Below, one piece after another: positions 54,060 to 62,800 of a stretch of DNA of 64,000 nt. The DNA is taken from positions 1 through 64,000 of the forward strand of contig JAFLKN010000029.1 in the NCBI GenBank assembly GCA_019163175.1, in the 5' to 3' direction. Position 1 is the stretch's first letter; the number at the start of each line of letters is the position of its first letter. Both the position numbers and the translations under genes were made by a program. The DNA comes from Prolixibacteraceae bacterium (lineage in GTDB: Bacteria > Bacteroidota > Bacteroidia > Bacteroidales > Prolixibacteraceae). Under the pieces are notes generated by a model. It had not been told where the DNA came from. It saw only the letters and a program-made list of their open reading frames with translations, and searched no databases.

Positions 54060-54968
54060 TCAAAAACCTTCAGACTTGAGTATTTTTTCGTATTTGCTTC
54101 CATTCGAAGGATCGCATTCATTCAGAATGACAACCACCCTGTTTCGCTCGTCGGGAAACGATTTGGAAAAAATATTGACAAGCTCATCTGATTTGGCATC
54201 AAAAAATACCTGAAGAATATACAAGGACGGGCGAGTACGGAAAACTTTTTGAATCGATTTCAAGGATTCAGCAATCACTCCCCTACCTTCGGGCGCTTTA
54301 TCAGCCATCAAATCCAGTCCCTGACGATGATATTGGTATGTACAACTTCTGAATCCGGCATACGATTTATTTAAAATGTTTTCAACCAGCCAATACCGGT
54401 TACGTTCGCTTTCATAGGCTTTCCAGCCCTTCTCTCTGGCATTCTGTGAGTTGTTGACAATCGTCTGAGCTTTCTGAAAAAACTCCGTTCCACCTTCCGG
54501 AATAAATGAATCGTAATCCATACCTAAAACGATGTAAGCGTAAAAGGCTAAGATATTTGTCAGATTATCCTTATTCGAAGTTTCATTAAATTCCAGCGTT
54601 TGATATTCAACATACTTGGCATGAAAATCATTGTCCAAGATATTGAGCAAAACTGTTTCGTATGAAGAATTAAATACCGGACGACGCAATTGAACCTGAA
54701 TACTTCCTTTAAATTCGTCAGAAGAAATCTGCTGGTCAAGGTTGATAAAAAAGTTACATTCGATACGCTCATCCATAGAGTACTGATGATCCGTCCATTT
54801 GCGGTTATTCAAAAACTCATACAAATCAGACTGCATGGTTTCGAACATGGTGCGATTGGCTCCCTGAATCTTTTGAGCCGAAATACTGATATTACAACGC
54901 AATTCCTGAGCTAAGGTTGAACTTAAGCATAGGACAAAAACAATGAAAATCAACAAATATCGTTTCAT
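54060..54968 (-). CDS. DUF4835-family exported protein
   Basis: Conserved Bacteroidota protein of unknown function. A signal peptide (LLIFIVFVLCLSSTLAQ) is followed by the family start ELRCNISISAQKIQGANRTM, then LQTxDLYEFLNNRKWT-like text (here QSDLYEFLNNRKWTDHQYSM), LNILDNDFHAKYVEYQTLEF, and AFYAYIVLGMDYDSFIPEGG. The 302-residue length is normal. It always sits between coaBC and recN in this phylum, suggesting a link with envelope biogenesis, but no biochemical role is visible. Confidence 0.9.
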   Translation of the reverse strand: MKRYLLIFIVFVLCLSSTLAQELRCNISISAQKIQGANRTMFETMQSDLYEFLNNRKWTDHQYSMDERIECNFFINLDQQISSDEFKGSIQVQLRRPVFNSSYETVLLNILDNDFHAKYVEYQTLEFNETSNKDNLTNILAFYAYIVLGMDYDSFIPEGGTEFFQKAQTIVNNSQNAREKGWKAYESERNRYWLVENILNKSYAGFRSCTYQYHRQGLDLMADKAPEGRGVIAESLKSIQKVFRTRPSLYILQVFFDAKSDELVNIFSKSFPDERNRVVVILNECDPSNGSKYEKILKSEGF

Positions 54969-54983
54969 ATCAGCAATTTATTC

Positions 54984-56207
54984 TTATTTAATCCGACCTT
55001 CCTTTTTCTCCATTTCAGTTACAATCCGGTCAACAATATCAACAGCAACTTCAGCCTTTGATTTTAACTCAAAAAATGTCTGATTATTGCCTTTATCAAC
55101 TATTGTAATTTTATTGGTATCCACTCCAAAACCTGCACCCTTATCGTTCATCGAATTCAAAACGATGAAGTCGAGGTTCTTTTTGGTAAGTTTTGAAAAA
55201 GCATTCTCCAGTTCGTCATTGGTTTCGAGCGCAAATCCGACTAAAACCTGCTTGTCTTTCTTCAATTGCCCAAGAGTTCCGGCGATATCACTGGTAGGTT
55301 TGAGCTGAATAGTTAAATCATCCTTTCCTCGCTTCATTTTAGTTGTAGAATATGTTTCAGGAGTAAAATCTGACACTGCAGCACACATTACAGCACCATC
55401 AGTTTCAGGGAAAATACGCAAACATTCCTGTTTCATTTCTTCAGCCGACTCAACAGGGATAACAGTTATCGATGAGTTTGAATTCTTGATTTGTACCGGA
55501 CCCGAAACGATTGAAACCTTCGCCCCCAGTTCAGTAAGTGCATTGGCTATGGCATAGCCCATTTTGCCTGAAGAATAATTTCCGATAAAGCGAACGGGAT
55601 CAATTTTTTCGTAGGTAGGGCCGGCGGTTAACAAGAAGTGCTTATTCAGTAGTTTTTTTTTTTGATCGAAGAACCGGACAACTTCTTCCACAATATTTTC
55701 AGGTTCTTCCATCCGGCCTTTCCCAAACAGGCCACTGGCAAGTTCTCCTTCACCTGGTTCAACAATCAGATTTCCATATGAACGTAAAATTTCCAAATTC
55801 GCCTGATTTGCCGGATGCTGGAACATGTCGATATCCATTGCAGGCGCAACCATGACCTTACATTTAGCCGACAGATAAGTGGTAATAAGCAGATTGTCGC
55901 AAATACCATGAGCCATTTTACCTATAGTAGCAGCAGTGGCAGGTGCGATTAACAGCAGATCGGCCCACTGACCCATATCGACATGAGAATACCAGGTACC
56001 GTCGTTTGCCGAAAAAAAATCAGTAGCAACCGGCTTTCCGGAAAGTGCCGACATGGTGACCGGCGTAATAAATTCTTTGGCAGACGGGGTCATTACTACC
56101 TGAACCTCGGCCCCTTCTTTGATAAGGCCCCTTAAAAGATAAGCTGCCTTGTAGGCAGCTATACTTCCGGTAAGTCCGAGGACTATATGTTTTCCTGAGA
56201 GCCTCAT
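54984..56207 (-). CDS. coaBC: Bifunctional phosphopantothenoylcysteine decarboxylase / phosphopantothenate-cysteine ligase
   Basis: Two steps of coenzyme A synthesis. The CoaC flavoprotein half (1-190) has GLTGSIAAYKAAYLLRGL, the active-site His in WYSHVDMGQWAD, and PAMDIDMFQHPANQAN. The CoaB half (190-407) has TAGPTYEKIDPVRFIGNYSS, GKMGYAIANALTELGAKV, and the CTP/cysteine region VGFALETNDELENAFSKL, KKNLDFIVLNSMND. At 407 residues it is complete. It starts 11 bases after rpoZ in the conserved cluster. Confidence 0.97.
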   Translation of the reverse strand: MRLSGKHIVLGLTGSIAAYKAAYLLRGLIKEGAEVQVVMTPSAKEFITPVTMSALSGKPVATDFFSANDGTWYSHVDMGQWADLLLIAPATAATIGKMAHGICDNLLITTYLSAKCKVMVAPAMDIDMFQHPANQANLEILRSYGNLIVEPGEGELASGLFGKGRMEEPENIVEEVVRFFDQKKKLLNKHFLLTAGPTYEKIDPVRFIGNYSSGKMGYAIANALTELGAKVSIVSGPVQIKNSNSSITVIPVESAEEMKQECLRIFPETDGAVMCAAVSDFTPETYSTTKMKRGKDDLTIQLKPTSDIAGTLGQLKKDKQVLVGFALETNDELENAFSKLTKKNLDFIVLNSMNDKGAGFGVDTNKITIVDKGNNQTFFELKSKAEVAVDIVDRIVTEMEKKEGRIK

Positions 56208-56218
56208 AAAGGCTTATT

Positions 56219-56557
56219 TTACAATTCTTTGTTACGGTTTTCCTTAGCAGGATTACGGTGATAAATCTGATCGTTTACAAATTCTTCGTAAGCAATCAAT
56301 GTTGGTTTTGGAAGACGTTCGTAATATTTCGAAATTTCAATCTGTTCACGATTTTCGAATACTTCTTCCAGATTATCGGTGTACGATGCAAACTCTTGCA
56401 ATTTCTGGCTTAATTCTTCTTTCATTTCAGAAGCAATCTGATTTGAACGTTTTGCCAGTATCATTACAGTTTCATAGACATTGCCAGTACGGCTTTCCAA
56501 TTCTCTTAAATCTCTTGAAATTGTTGTAGATTCTGCTTTTGTTTTCTTAAAATCCAT
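56219..56557 (-). CDS. rpoZ: DNA-directed RNA polymerase omega subunit (Bacteroidota type)
   Basis: Small assembly subunit of RNA polymerase. Seen: SRDLRELESRTGNVYETVMI (the region around NVYETV replaces the alphaproteobacterial or gammaproteobacterial ARVTVED start), LAKRSNQIASEMKEELSQKL and a Bacteroidota-specific C-terminus PKPTLIAYEEFVNDQIYHRN. At 112 residues it is typical for the phylum, where the gene follows bamD and precedes coaBC exactly as here. Confidence 0.92.
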   Translation of the reverse strand: MDFKKTKAESTTISRDLRELESRTGNVYETVMILAKRSNQIASEMKEELSQKLQEFASYTDNLEEVFENREQIEISKYYERLPKPTLIAYEEFVNDQIYHRNPAKENRNKEL

Positions 56558-56562
56558 ATGTA

Positions 56563-57375
56563 TTAAATATTTGAATCCGGTTTATAATTTAACAACTTTG
56601 CAGTTGTTGCATAGTACTTTTCAACTTCCTTCCGGTATTTACTTTCCGGATATTCGTCGACAAAGGTATAATATTCATCCAAAGCAGAACTCAAACGCTC
56701 ACGCTTTTTTTCTTCAACACTTCTAACTGCTAACAAATATTTTGCTTTTAACAGCATGTACATCAATTCTTCGCGATATTTGGTATCCGGAAAATCTTTA
56801 AGCGAAGAGGATAAAGCAACAACTGCGGCCTTATAATTTTCCAAATCGAAATAAAGTTTACCACTTAAATAGGACTTGTAAACCAATTTATCGCGCAGTT
56901 CAATAATTAAGCGTGTACCTTCTTCAACCCGGGTTGATTTAGGATATAGATTAATAAATAATTGTAACGCATCAATAGCATTTTGGGTAACCAATTGATC
57001 GAGACGCGGACTTGGAGAATCAAGATAAAAACAGTATCCTACCATAAATTGAGATTCTTCGGCAAATTCACTTCGTGGAAACTCTTTAATCAGCGACTTA
57101 AAATAATGTCCGGCCATCATATAATCTTTCATTCCAAACTGACTCTTGGCAAAATAATAATATACCTTGTCGGCCCGGCTTGTACCCCTGACAATATTAA
57201 TAAGCTCTTTTAATAAGGTAGAAGATCTAACAAACTCACCACCTTCATAATATTCAAGTGCCTTTTTGTACTTGAATTCATAATCGGTGCTTTTTACGAT
57301 CTTATTGTAGTCACTGCACGAACTAAATAGCAGCACAAAAACGAATGCAATAGATGTGAAATTTCTCATTTTCAT
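56563..57375 (-). CDS. bamD: Outer-membrane protein assembly factor BamD
   Basis: TPR lipoprotein of the BAM complex that folds outer-membrane proteins. Lipobox LLFSSC with Cys about residue 20, then TPR repeats: YKKALEYYEGGEFVRSSTLL, VYYYFAKSQFGMKDYMMAGH, FAEESQFMVGYCFYLDSPSP, AIDALQLFINLYPKSTRVEE. The frame extends up to 57396, but a -7 promoter box at 57386-57393 lies inside that extension, so the real start is the ATG at 57375 or 57369. Operon leader of bamD-rpoZ-coaBC. Confidence 0.93.
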   Translation of the reverse strand: MKMRNFTSIAFVFVLLFSSCSDYNKIVKSTDYEFKYKKALEYYEGGEFVRSSTLLKELINIVRGTSRADKVYYYFAKSQFGMKDYMMAGHYFKSLIKEFPRSEFAEESQFMVGYCFYLDSPSPRLDQLVTQNAIDALQLFINLYPKSTRVEEGTRLIIELRDKLVYKSYLSGKLYFDLENYKAAVVALSSSLKDFPDTKYREELMYMLLKAKYLLAVRSVEEKKRERLSSALDEYYTFVDEYPESKYRKEVEKYYATTAKLLNYKPDSNI

Positions 57376-57385
57376 TAACATGGCG

Positions 57386-57393
57386 CAAATATA
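57386..57393 (-). promoter_or_regulatory. -7 box of the bamD operon promoter
   Basis: TATATTTG on the minus strand is an exact TAnnTTTG match. A TTTA at 57414-57411 is a weak -33 candidate with a 17-base spacer. The box is only about 11-17 bases from the probable start codons, so the leader would be very short. Confidence 0.5.
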
Positions 57394-57472
57394 CATTTTT
57401 ATCGGAATTTTAAAGGCCGAAAAATAGAATGAATTATCCAGAAAACCATCCTGTTTAGCTTAAATTAACAAA

Positions 57473-57503
57473 TTTGCACACTTCTTAAAAAAAATTACTT
57501 TTG
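57473..57503 (+). promoter_or_regulatory. Consensus Bacteroidota promoter of the alpha-oxoamine synthase gene
   Basis: TTTG at 57473-57476, a 19-base spacer, then TACTTTTG at 57496-57503: an exact match to TTTG-N19-TAnnTTTG. The GTG start of the gene is 27 bases beyond the -7 box. Confidence 0.8.
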
Positions 57504-57530
57504 CAATGCTAATTTAAAAACCAGATCAAA

Positions 57531-58778
57531 GTGGATATTTTTGAAAAACTGAGGAACAACATGGGAAGCCTGGGAAAATACATGAAACAGGCTCATGGGT
57601 ACTTTGCTTTCCCTAAACTGGAGGGCGAAATCGGCACCAAAATGAAATTCAGAGGTAAAGAAGTTTTAGTTTGGAGTCTTAATAATTATATCGGTTTGGC
57701 CAATCATCCTGAAGTAAGAGAAGCAGATGCACAGGCTGCTGCCGACTATGGAATGGCTTATCCAATGGGAGCCCGAATGATGTCGGGACAAACCAGCAAA
57801 CATGAAGAACTGGAGCAAAATCTAGCTGAATTTGTTGGAAAACAAGATGCTTTTTTATTGAATTTCGGTTATCAGGGAATGGTATCTATTATTGATGCCG
57901 TTTGCGGACGAAATGACGTAATTGTATACGATTCAGAGGCCCATGCCTGTATACTCGACGGTGTTCGTTTGCACATGGGTAAACGTTTTGTATATGCCCA
58001 CAACAATATGGACAGCCTCCGGAACATGCTGATTAAGGCCACCCGACTTGCTGAAAAACAAAAAGGTGGTATATTGGTAATTACTGAAGGTGTATTCGGA
58101 ATGGCTGGTGATCTAGGTAAACTGGATGAAGTCGCCAAATTTAAAGAGGAATTCGAATTCCGGTTATTGGTTGACGATGCGCATGGTTTTGGTACGATGG
58201 GAGCAACTGGCGCTGGAACTGCCGAGCATTTTGGAGTTTCTGACAAAGTTGATTTATTGTTCGGAACCTTTGCCAAGTCGATGGCTGGAATCGGAGCTTT
58301 TATTGCCTGCAACGAAGATATCTGCAATTATTTAAGATACAATATGCGTTCTCAGACCTTCGCCAAATCGTTACCAATGCCAATGGTAATAGGAGCTTTG
58401 AAACGTCTTGAATTGTTACGTACTAAACCTGAATTACGAGAAAAACTTTGGACCGTAGTTGCTGCATTGCAAAGTGGACTTAGAGCTGAGGGATTTGACC
58501 TGGGCGTTACCAACTCGTGTGTTACTCCAGTTTATTTTAACGGTGGTGTAGGTGAAGCTACCAGTGCTGTAATGGACCTACGCGAGAATTACAATGTCTT
58601 CTGTTCGGTGGTAGGTTATCCGGTAATTCCAAAAGGACAAATCATGCTTCGCTTAATTCCAACAGCTATGCATACTTTAGAAGATGTTGAATATACAATT
58701 AAAGCATTCTCTGAAATACGACAGAAACTCGAAGAAGGTAAATACAATACCTCTCAAATACCTACAATTTTAGAATAA
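57531..58778 (+). CDS. PLP-dependent alpha-oxoamine synthase family enzyme (serine palmitoyltransferase/KBL/AONS type)
   Basis: Condenses an amino acid with an acyl-CoA. Fold-type I landmarks: NNYIGLANHPEV, PMGARMMSGQTSKHEELEQN, SEAHACILDGVRLHMGK (PLP-stacking His), ITEGVFGMAGDLGKL, LLVDDAHGFGTMGATGAG (Asp pairing with pyridine N) and LLFGTFAKSMAGIGAFIAC with the Schiff-base Lys in TFAKS. At 415 residues from a GTG it is about the SPT size. Bacteroidota make sphingolipids and ceramide-like lipids, so serine palmitoyltransferase is possible, but KBL and 8-amino-7-oxononanoate synthase share these motifs and I cannot choose. Confidence 0.85.
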   Translation: MDIFEKLRNNMGSLGKYMKQAHGYFAFPKLEGEIGTKMKFRGKEVLVWSLNNYIGLANHPEVREADAQAAADYGMAYPMGARMMSGQTSKHEELEQNLAEFVGKQDAFLLNFGYQGMVSIIDAVCGRNDVIVYDSEAHACILDGVRLHMGKRFVYAHNNMDSLRNMLIKATRLAEKQKGGILVITEGVFGMAGDLGKLDEVAKFKEEFEFRLLVDDAHGFGTMGATGAGTAEHFGVSDKVDLLFGTFAKSMAGIGAFIACNEDICNYLRYNMRSQTFAKSLPMPMVIGALKRLELLRTKPELREKLWTVVAALQSGLRAEGFDLGVTNSCVTPVYFNGGVGEATSAVMDLRENYNVFCSVVGYPVIPKGQIMLRLIPTAMHTLEDVEYTIKAFSEIRQKLEEGKYNTSQIPTILE

Positions 58779-58800
58779 TAGAGCACGACTACAAATAGTA

Positions 58801-58828
58801 AAAAACCATTCCTTCGGGGATGGTTTTT
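58801..58828 (+). terminator. Terminator of the alpha-oxoamine synthase gene
   Basis: AAAAACCATTCC pairs with GGGATGGTTTTT (TTCG-type loop, one wobble), followed by CTTTTTAT. It lies 23 bases past the stop codon. Confidence 0.8.
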
Positions 58829-58853
58829 CTTTTTATCTTTAAACTCAAATTCA

Positions 58854-58926
58854 GCCTCTTTAGCTCAGTTGGTAGAGCAGCTCATTCGTAATGAGCAGGT
58901 CGGCGGTTCGAGTCCGCCAAAAGGCT
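58854..58926 (+). tRNA. tRNA-Thr (anticodon CGT)
   Basis: 73 bases fold as a cloverleaf: acceptor GCCTCTT with AAAAGGC (one C-A mismatch), D-arm GCTCAGTTGGTAGAGC, anticodon stem GCTCA/TGAGC with loop TTCGTAA giving anticodon CGT (Thr, ACG codon), and T-arm GGCGG-TTCGAGT-CCGCC. CCA is not encoded. Confidence 0.93.
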
Positions 58927-58941
58927 CGTATAAATTACATG

Positions 58942-58986
58942 AAATGAAAGACCTCTGAAATTAAGTATTTCATAGGTCTTTCATTT
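58942..58986 (+). terminator. Terminator downstream of the tRNA
   Basis: AAATGAAAGACCT pairs perfectly with AGGTCTTTCATTT (13 bp), with an inner TGAAAT/ATTTCA stem, followed by TTAC. It starts 16 bases after the tRNA. Confidence 0.75.
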
Positions 58987-59804
58987 TTACTCCATTTCTT
59001 GCTACATTAATTTGTCTCAATTCCCCGGCAACAAATAAGAACCTAAAGTCACACTCAAGTCCAGCTCCTGATTCCTAAAAATTCGCACCAATTTAATCCA
59101 TAAAAAACAGTTAAATCGGAATGAACAAAAATAAATAATTGGCGTTTGCTTAAATAAAGACAGATTAATCTTTAATTATATATCAAATTGACACCAATAA
59201 TTCAAATTAGCAGTCAAAATGATTAAGGTAGACTGGAGCAAAAACTGCACTTAGTTATTGAAGGCTTTAGATTTGGATCAGTAAAAAGAAAGTGAATCTA
59301 GTATAGAAGATAATAGTCATAGCAGTAAAGCTCACATCAGAAACCAAATCTTTAACTCTGTTGGTGAATTAATTGGAGGTCTTATTGCCGGAAAATTGCC
59401 GAGTACTGAATTAAGAGTAGAAACTACGCAAGAAGAAAAGGCTGATATGAATTGCCTCTGCGAACAAAACTGGACAGCAAAATAAGTTACAAAATAAAGC
59501 CATTTGTGCATAAAATTCAGAGTAGGCACAATGATCAACAAATTAACGAGAAGATAAATTGTTAAAATTCTGTTAATTGATGAAAATAAAAGAGTTTTTT
59601 GTCTTTTATTATATGTATATTTATTCTGAATAAAGTTGTTGCATTTTTATTTGTTGAATTCTAAAAAAACATATTAAAAATAAAATAATTATAAACCCTA
59701 ACATTCTCTACCAACCTGAATAAATGACGAAACAATTCATCAATTCAGGATTAAACAACGATTTGAATTAAACTGTAGTTCTCATTCAATTAAATGGATT
59801 AACG
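58987..59804. other. Intergenic stretch without an intact gene
   Basis: 818 AT-rich bases between the tRNA terminator and the protease gene. A stop-bounded fragment on the plus strand (59285-59485) may be a gene remnant. I could not find a well-formed TTTG-N19-TAnnTTTG promoter, although one is expected for the protease gene. Position next to a tRNA gene is typical of integration scars, but no repeat of the tRNA 3' end was seen. Confidence 0.5.
59285..59485 (+). pseudogene. Possible decayed gene fragment
   Basis: An open frame of 66 codons begins right after a stop at 59282 and has no usable start codon before its end at TAA 59483-59485. The translation (containing IRNQIFNSVGELIGGLIAGK, then LPSTELRVETT) has ordinary amino-acid composition. 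Upstream, in another frame, LVIEGFRFGSVKRK reads up to a stop at about 59290, which would fit a frameshifted remnant. No family recognised. Confidence 0.3.
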
Positions 59805-62800
59805 ATGAAAAAGGGAAATTTTTATCACAAATTTTACAATTTACTGATTGCAAGTTGTATCTCACTGTTCGTATTTTTTAGCATTTCCACAGCAAAAGCT
59901 CAGAATAATTGCGAAATAAGCAAAAGCCATGGCAAAGGTTATACAACCAGCATAAAGTCAGTAACCAGTATTGGGAACAACAGATATACTATTGTATTAA
60001 ATGTCAAGCACAACGGGTGCGAGGACGAAGATGACAAATCAATGTCCAGGTACTCAGTCGAAGCTTTACCAGGGACTTATTCGAATGTAATTGTGAATGT
60101 CATTTCAGGGAATTTGAATTATAAGAATATCGAACTCGGACCAACTCTTGCAGGAGATTCTTTTACCGGATTTAGAATAACCGGTACCGCAGGTTTTGGA
60201 AATGAGAAACCTGGTGAGTTTAATATCTCTTATACTCTTTCTGGAGGACTTCAGAATCAACGGACACAGGTAAAAGTTGGCAACTATTTTTTAAAGGTAT
60301 ATTTTAAGATTGCCGATTTCCAAAATGTTCTTAACTGCCAGACTCCAACATCAATATTTCCTTATTATACTCCACCTGTAGGAGGTAAATTGGTATCAAT
60401 TATAGGTCCGGAATTGACTTCACTCTATAATTACTATGCCGCCGGAGGAACCTATCAGACCAATGACATTTTCCAGATTTTCGGATCGGATGTACTCATT
60501 GAAATTAAAGTTTTGGACGGAATGTATGCTTCATTGCTCAGCCTGCTGACAACCACCTATGGTTTGTACGATGTGGTGCCTGATGCAAATGGAATTATTA
60601 TAACCGGAAAAATACCAATACTTAAACTACTGTCGCTTAACACCCTTACAACCTATATCAAGTTTGTAAGGCCTGTTTATCCGGCCATTCCAACCAGTGG
60701 AATCGTGACAAGTCTGGGCGATATTGCCATGCATTCTGATTTTGCCCGTAATGGGTTTAATTTACAGGGAGAAGGAGTAAAAGTTGGCGTTATTTCAGAT
60801 AGCTTTAATACTCTAAGTGGCAATCCGGCTCAGGATGATGTATCGAAGGGAGATCTCCCGGGAGCAGGAAATCCGGTTAATCCAAATCCTGTTGATGTAG
60901 TCCTTGAATATCCGTTCGGCACCAGAACTGACGAAGGAAGAGCTATGTTGCAGATTATACATGATATTGCACCCAAAGCCAAACTGGCTTTCCGGACGGG
61001 GTTTATTAATGCTCCTGATTTTGCAAAAGGCATAAATGATTTAAAAGAAGCCGGATGCGACATTATAGTTGACGATATCACTTACATTACCCAACCATTT
61101 TTGACCGATGGAATTATTGCTCAGGCAGTAAATAAAGTAAAAACGCAGGGCGTAACTTACTTTTCGGCAGCCGGAAATTATGGAAACAAATCCTATCAAA
61201 ATACTTTCAATGCAGGAACAACACCTGCTGGCATCCCGGGAGTAGCGCATAATTTTGCCGGCAGCACCGGAAACGACATATATCAGAGTGTATCATTGGC
61301 TGAAGGGAATTATACAATTGTACTGCAATGGAACGATGGTTCCGGCTCAGAGCAAACTAACACCGATTTGGATATTTACCTGACCAATAACAATGGGACT
61401 ACATTATTTGGGTTCAACAGAGGCAACATTGGTACCCAGCCAATTGAAGTACTTCCGTTTACAGTTGCAAGTGGAGGAGCCCAAACAAATATCATGATCA
61501 CTAAGCCAACTGGTGGAAATAATGTATACTTCAAATATGTTGTTTTCCGTGGCAATCTTACTTTTGATGAATATGGACAGGGTAGTTCAACTCTTGTAGG
61601 ACAATCGAACTCAGAGGGAGCCATTGCGGTTGGAGCTGTACTTTACAGCAACACTCCGGCTTTTGGTGTTAATCCTCCAACAATTGCTTCGTTCTCTTCA
61701 ATTGGCGGAACTCCAGTCAATGGAGTTGTCAGGAATAAACCCGAAATTTCAGCCCCCAACGGCGGTAACACAACTGTCAACCTTGGCGGTACAAATATTG
61801 ATGGAGACCAATTCCCGAATTTCTTTGGCACTTCAGCTGCTGCTCCACATGCAGCCGCGGTGGCAGCGCTGCTATCAGAAGCCCGGTCAAAATTTTACAA
61901 TTCAGATATTTCGCCTGATGAAGTAAAAGGATTATTGCAAAATACAGCAATCGACATGAATACTCCCGGATTTGATCTTGTCTCAGGTTCAGGATTGATT
62001 CAGGCCGACGCGGCATTACTTACACTTGCCAATCCCTTGCCACATGTAAATACCCTGACATACGATACCACATTAACTCCCGGTTTAGTGCCCATAGACG
62101 TTACTCTTTCAGGAAATTACCTGACTGGTCAATCGCTGATCTATTTTAATGGTTCTCCATTGAATACAAAAACAACACTTGTTGGGGACACTATACTCAA
62201 GGCAACAATTCCTCAATTCACAGATTTGTTTCCTGTAATTCAGGCCTATAATCCACCGCTACCGCAAACAAATGGCTCTGATGGTGGTTTATCGAATCCA
62301 ATGTACTTTTCGACCAAGAAGAAAATTTTAATTCAGATTGATGACAAGAGCAAAAAATTTGGCGAAGTTATTCCAGAATTTACCGCAACTTATACTCTTG
62401 AAAGTATTGATGGTAGTGTTCCTTTAGTGTCAGCTGGCTTGACAGAAGCTGAACTTGGAAGGATTAAAAATATAGCGTTTGAGACTGCAGCTAATGCATT
62501 AAGTAATGTTGGTCTGTGGAAAATTGATCCATCATCATCAGATCCGTTGAATCCATTTAGCGGAGTTACTGCCACAGATTTACTTGACTTATCCTTGCTT
62601 AACCGATTCGATTTTGTTTTTAAAAGTGGATTCCTTACGATTGAAAAAATGGCTCTGCTTGTTAGGCCAAAAGACAAGGTGATTACCTATGGTCAGGAAA
62701 TTGCAGGCATTGAATTTGATTACATATTTAATGATGGAAGCTTAAATCCAGAGAATCTGGTAACAATTAGTCCTGAAGACAATACCGCAATTTTAGCACA

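Noticed and set aside
58854-58926. Attachment site at the tRNA-Thr 3' end
   Set aside because: No second copy of the tRNA 3' sequence was seen downstream within the window.
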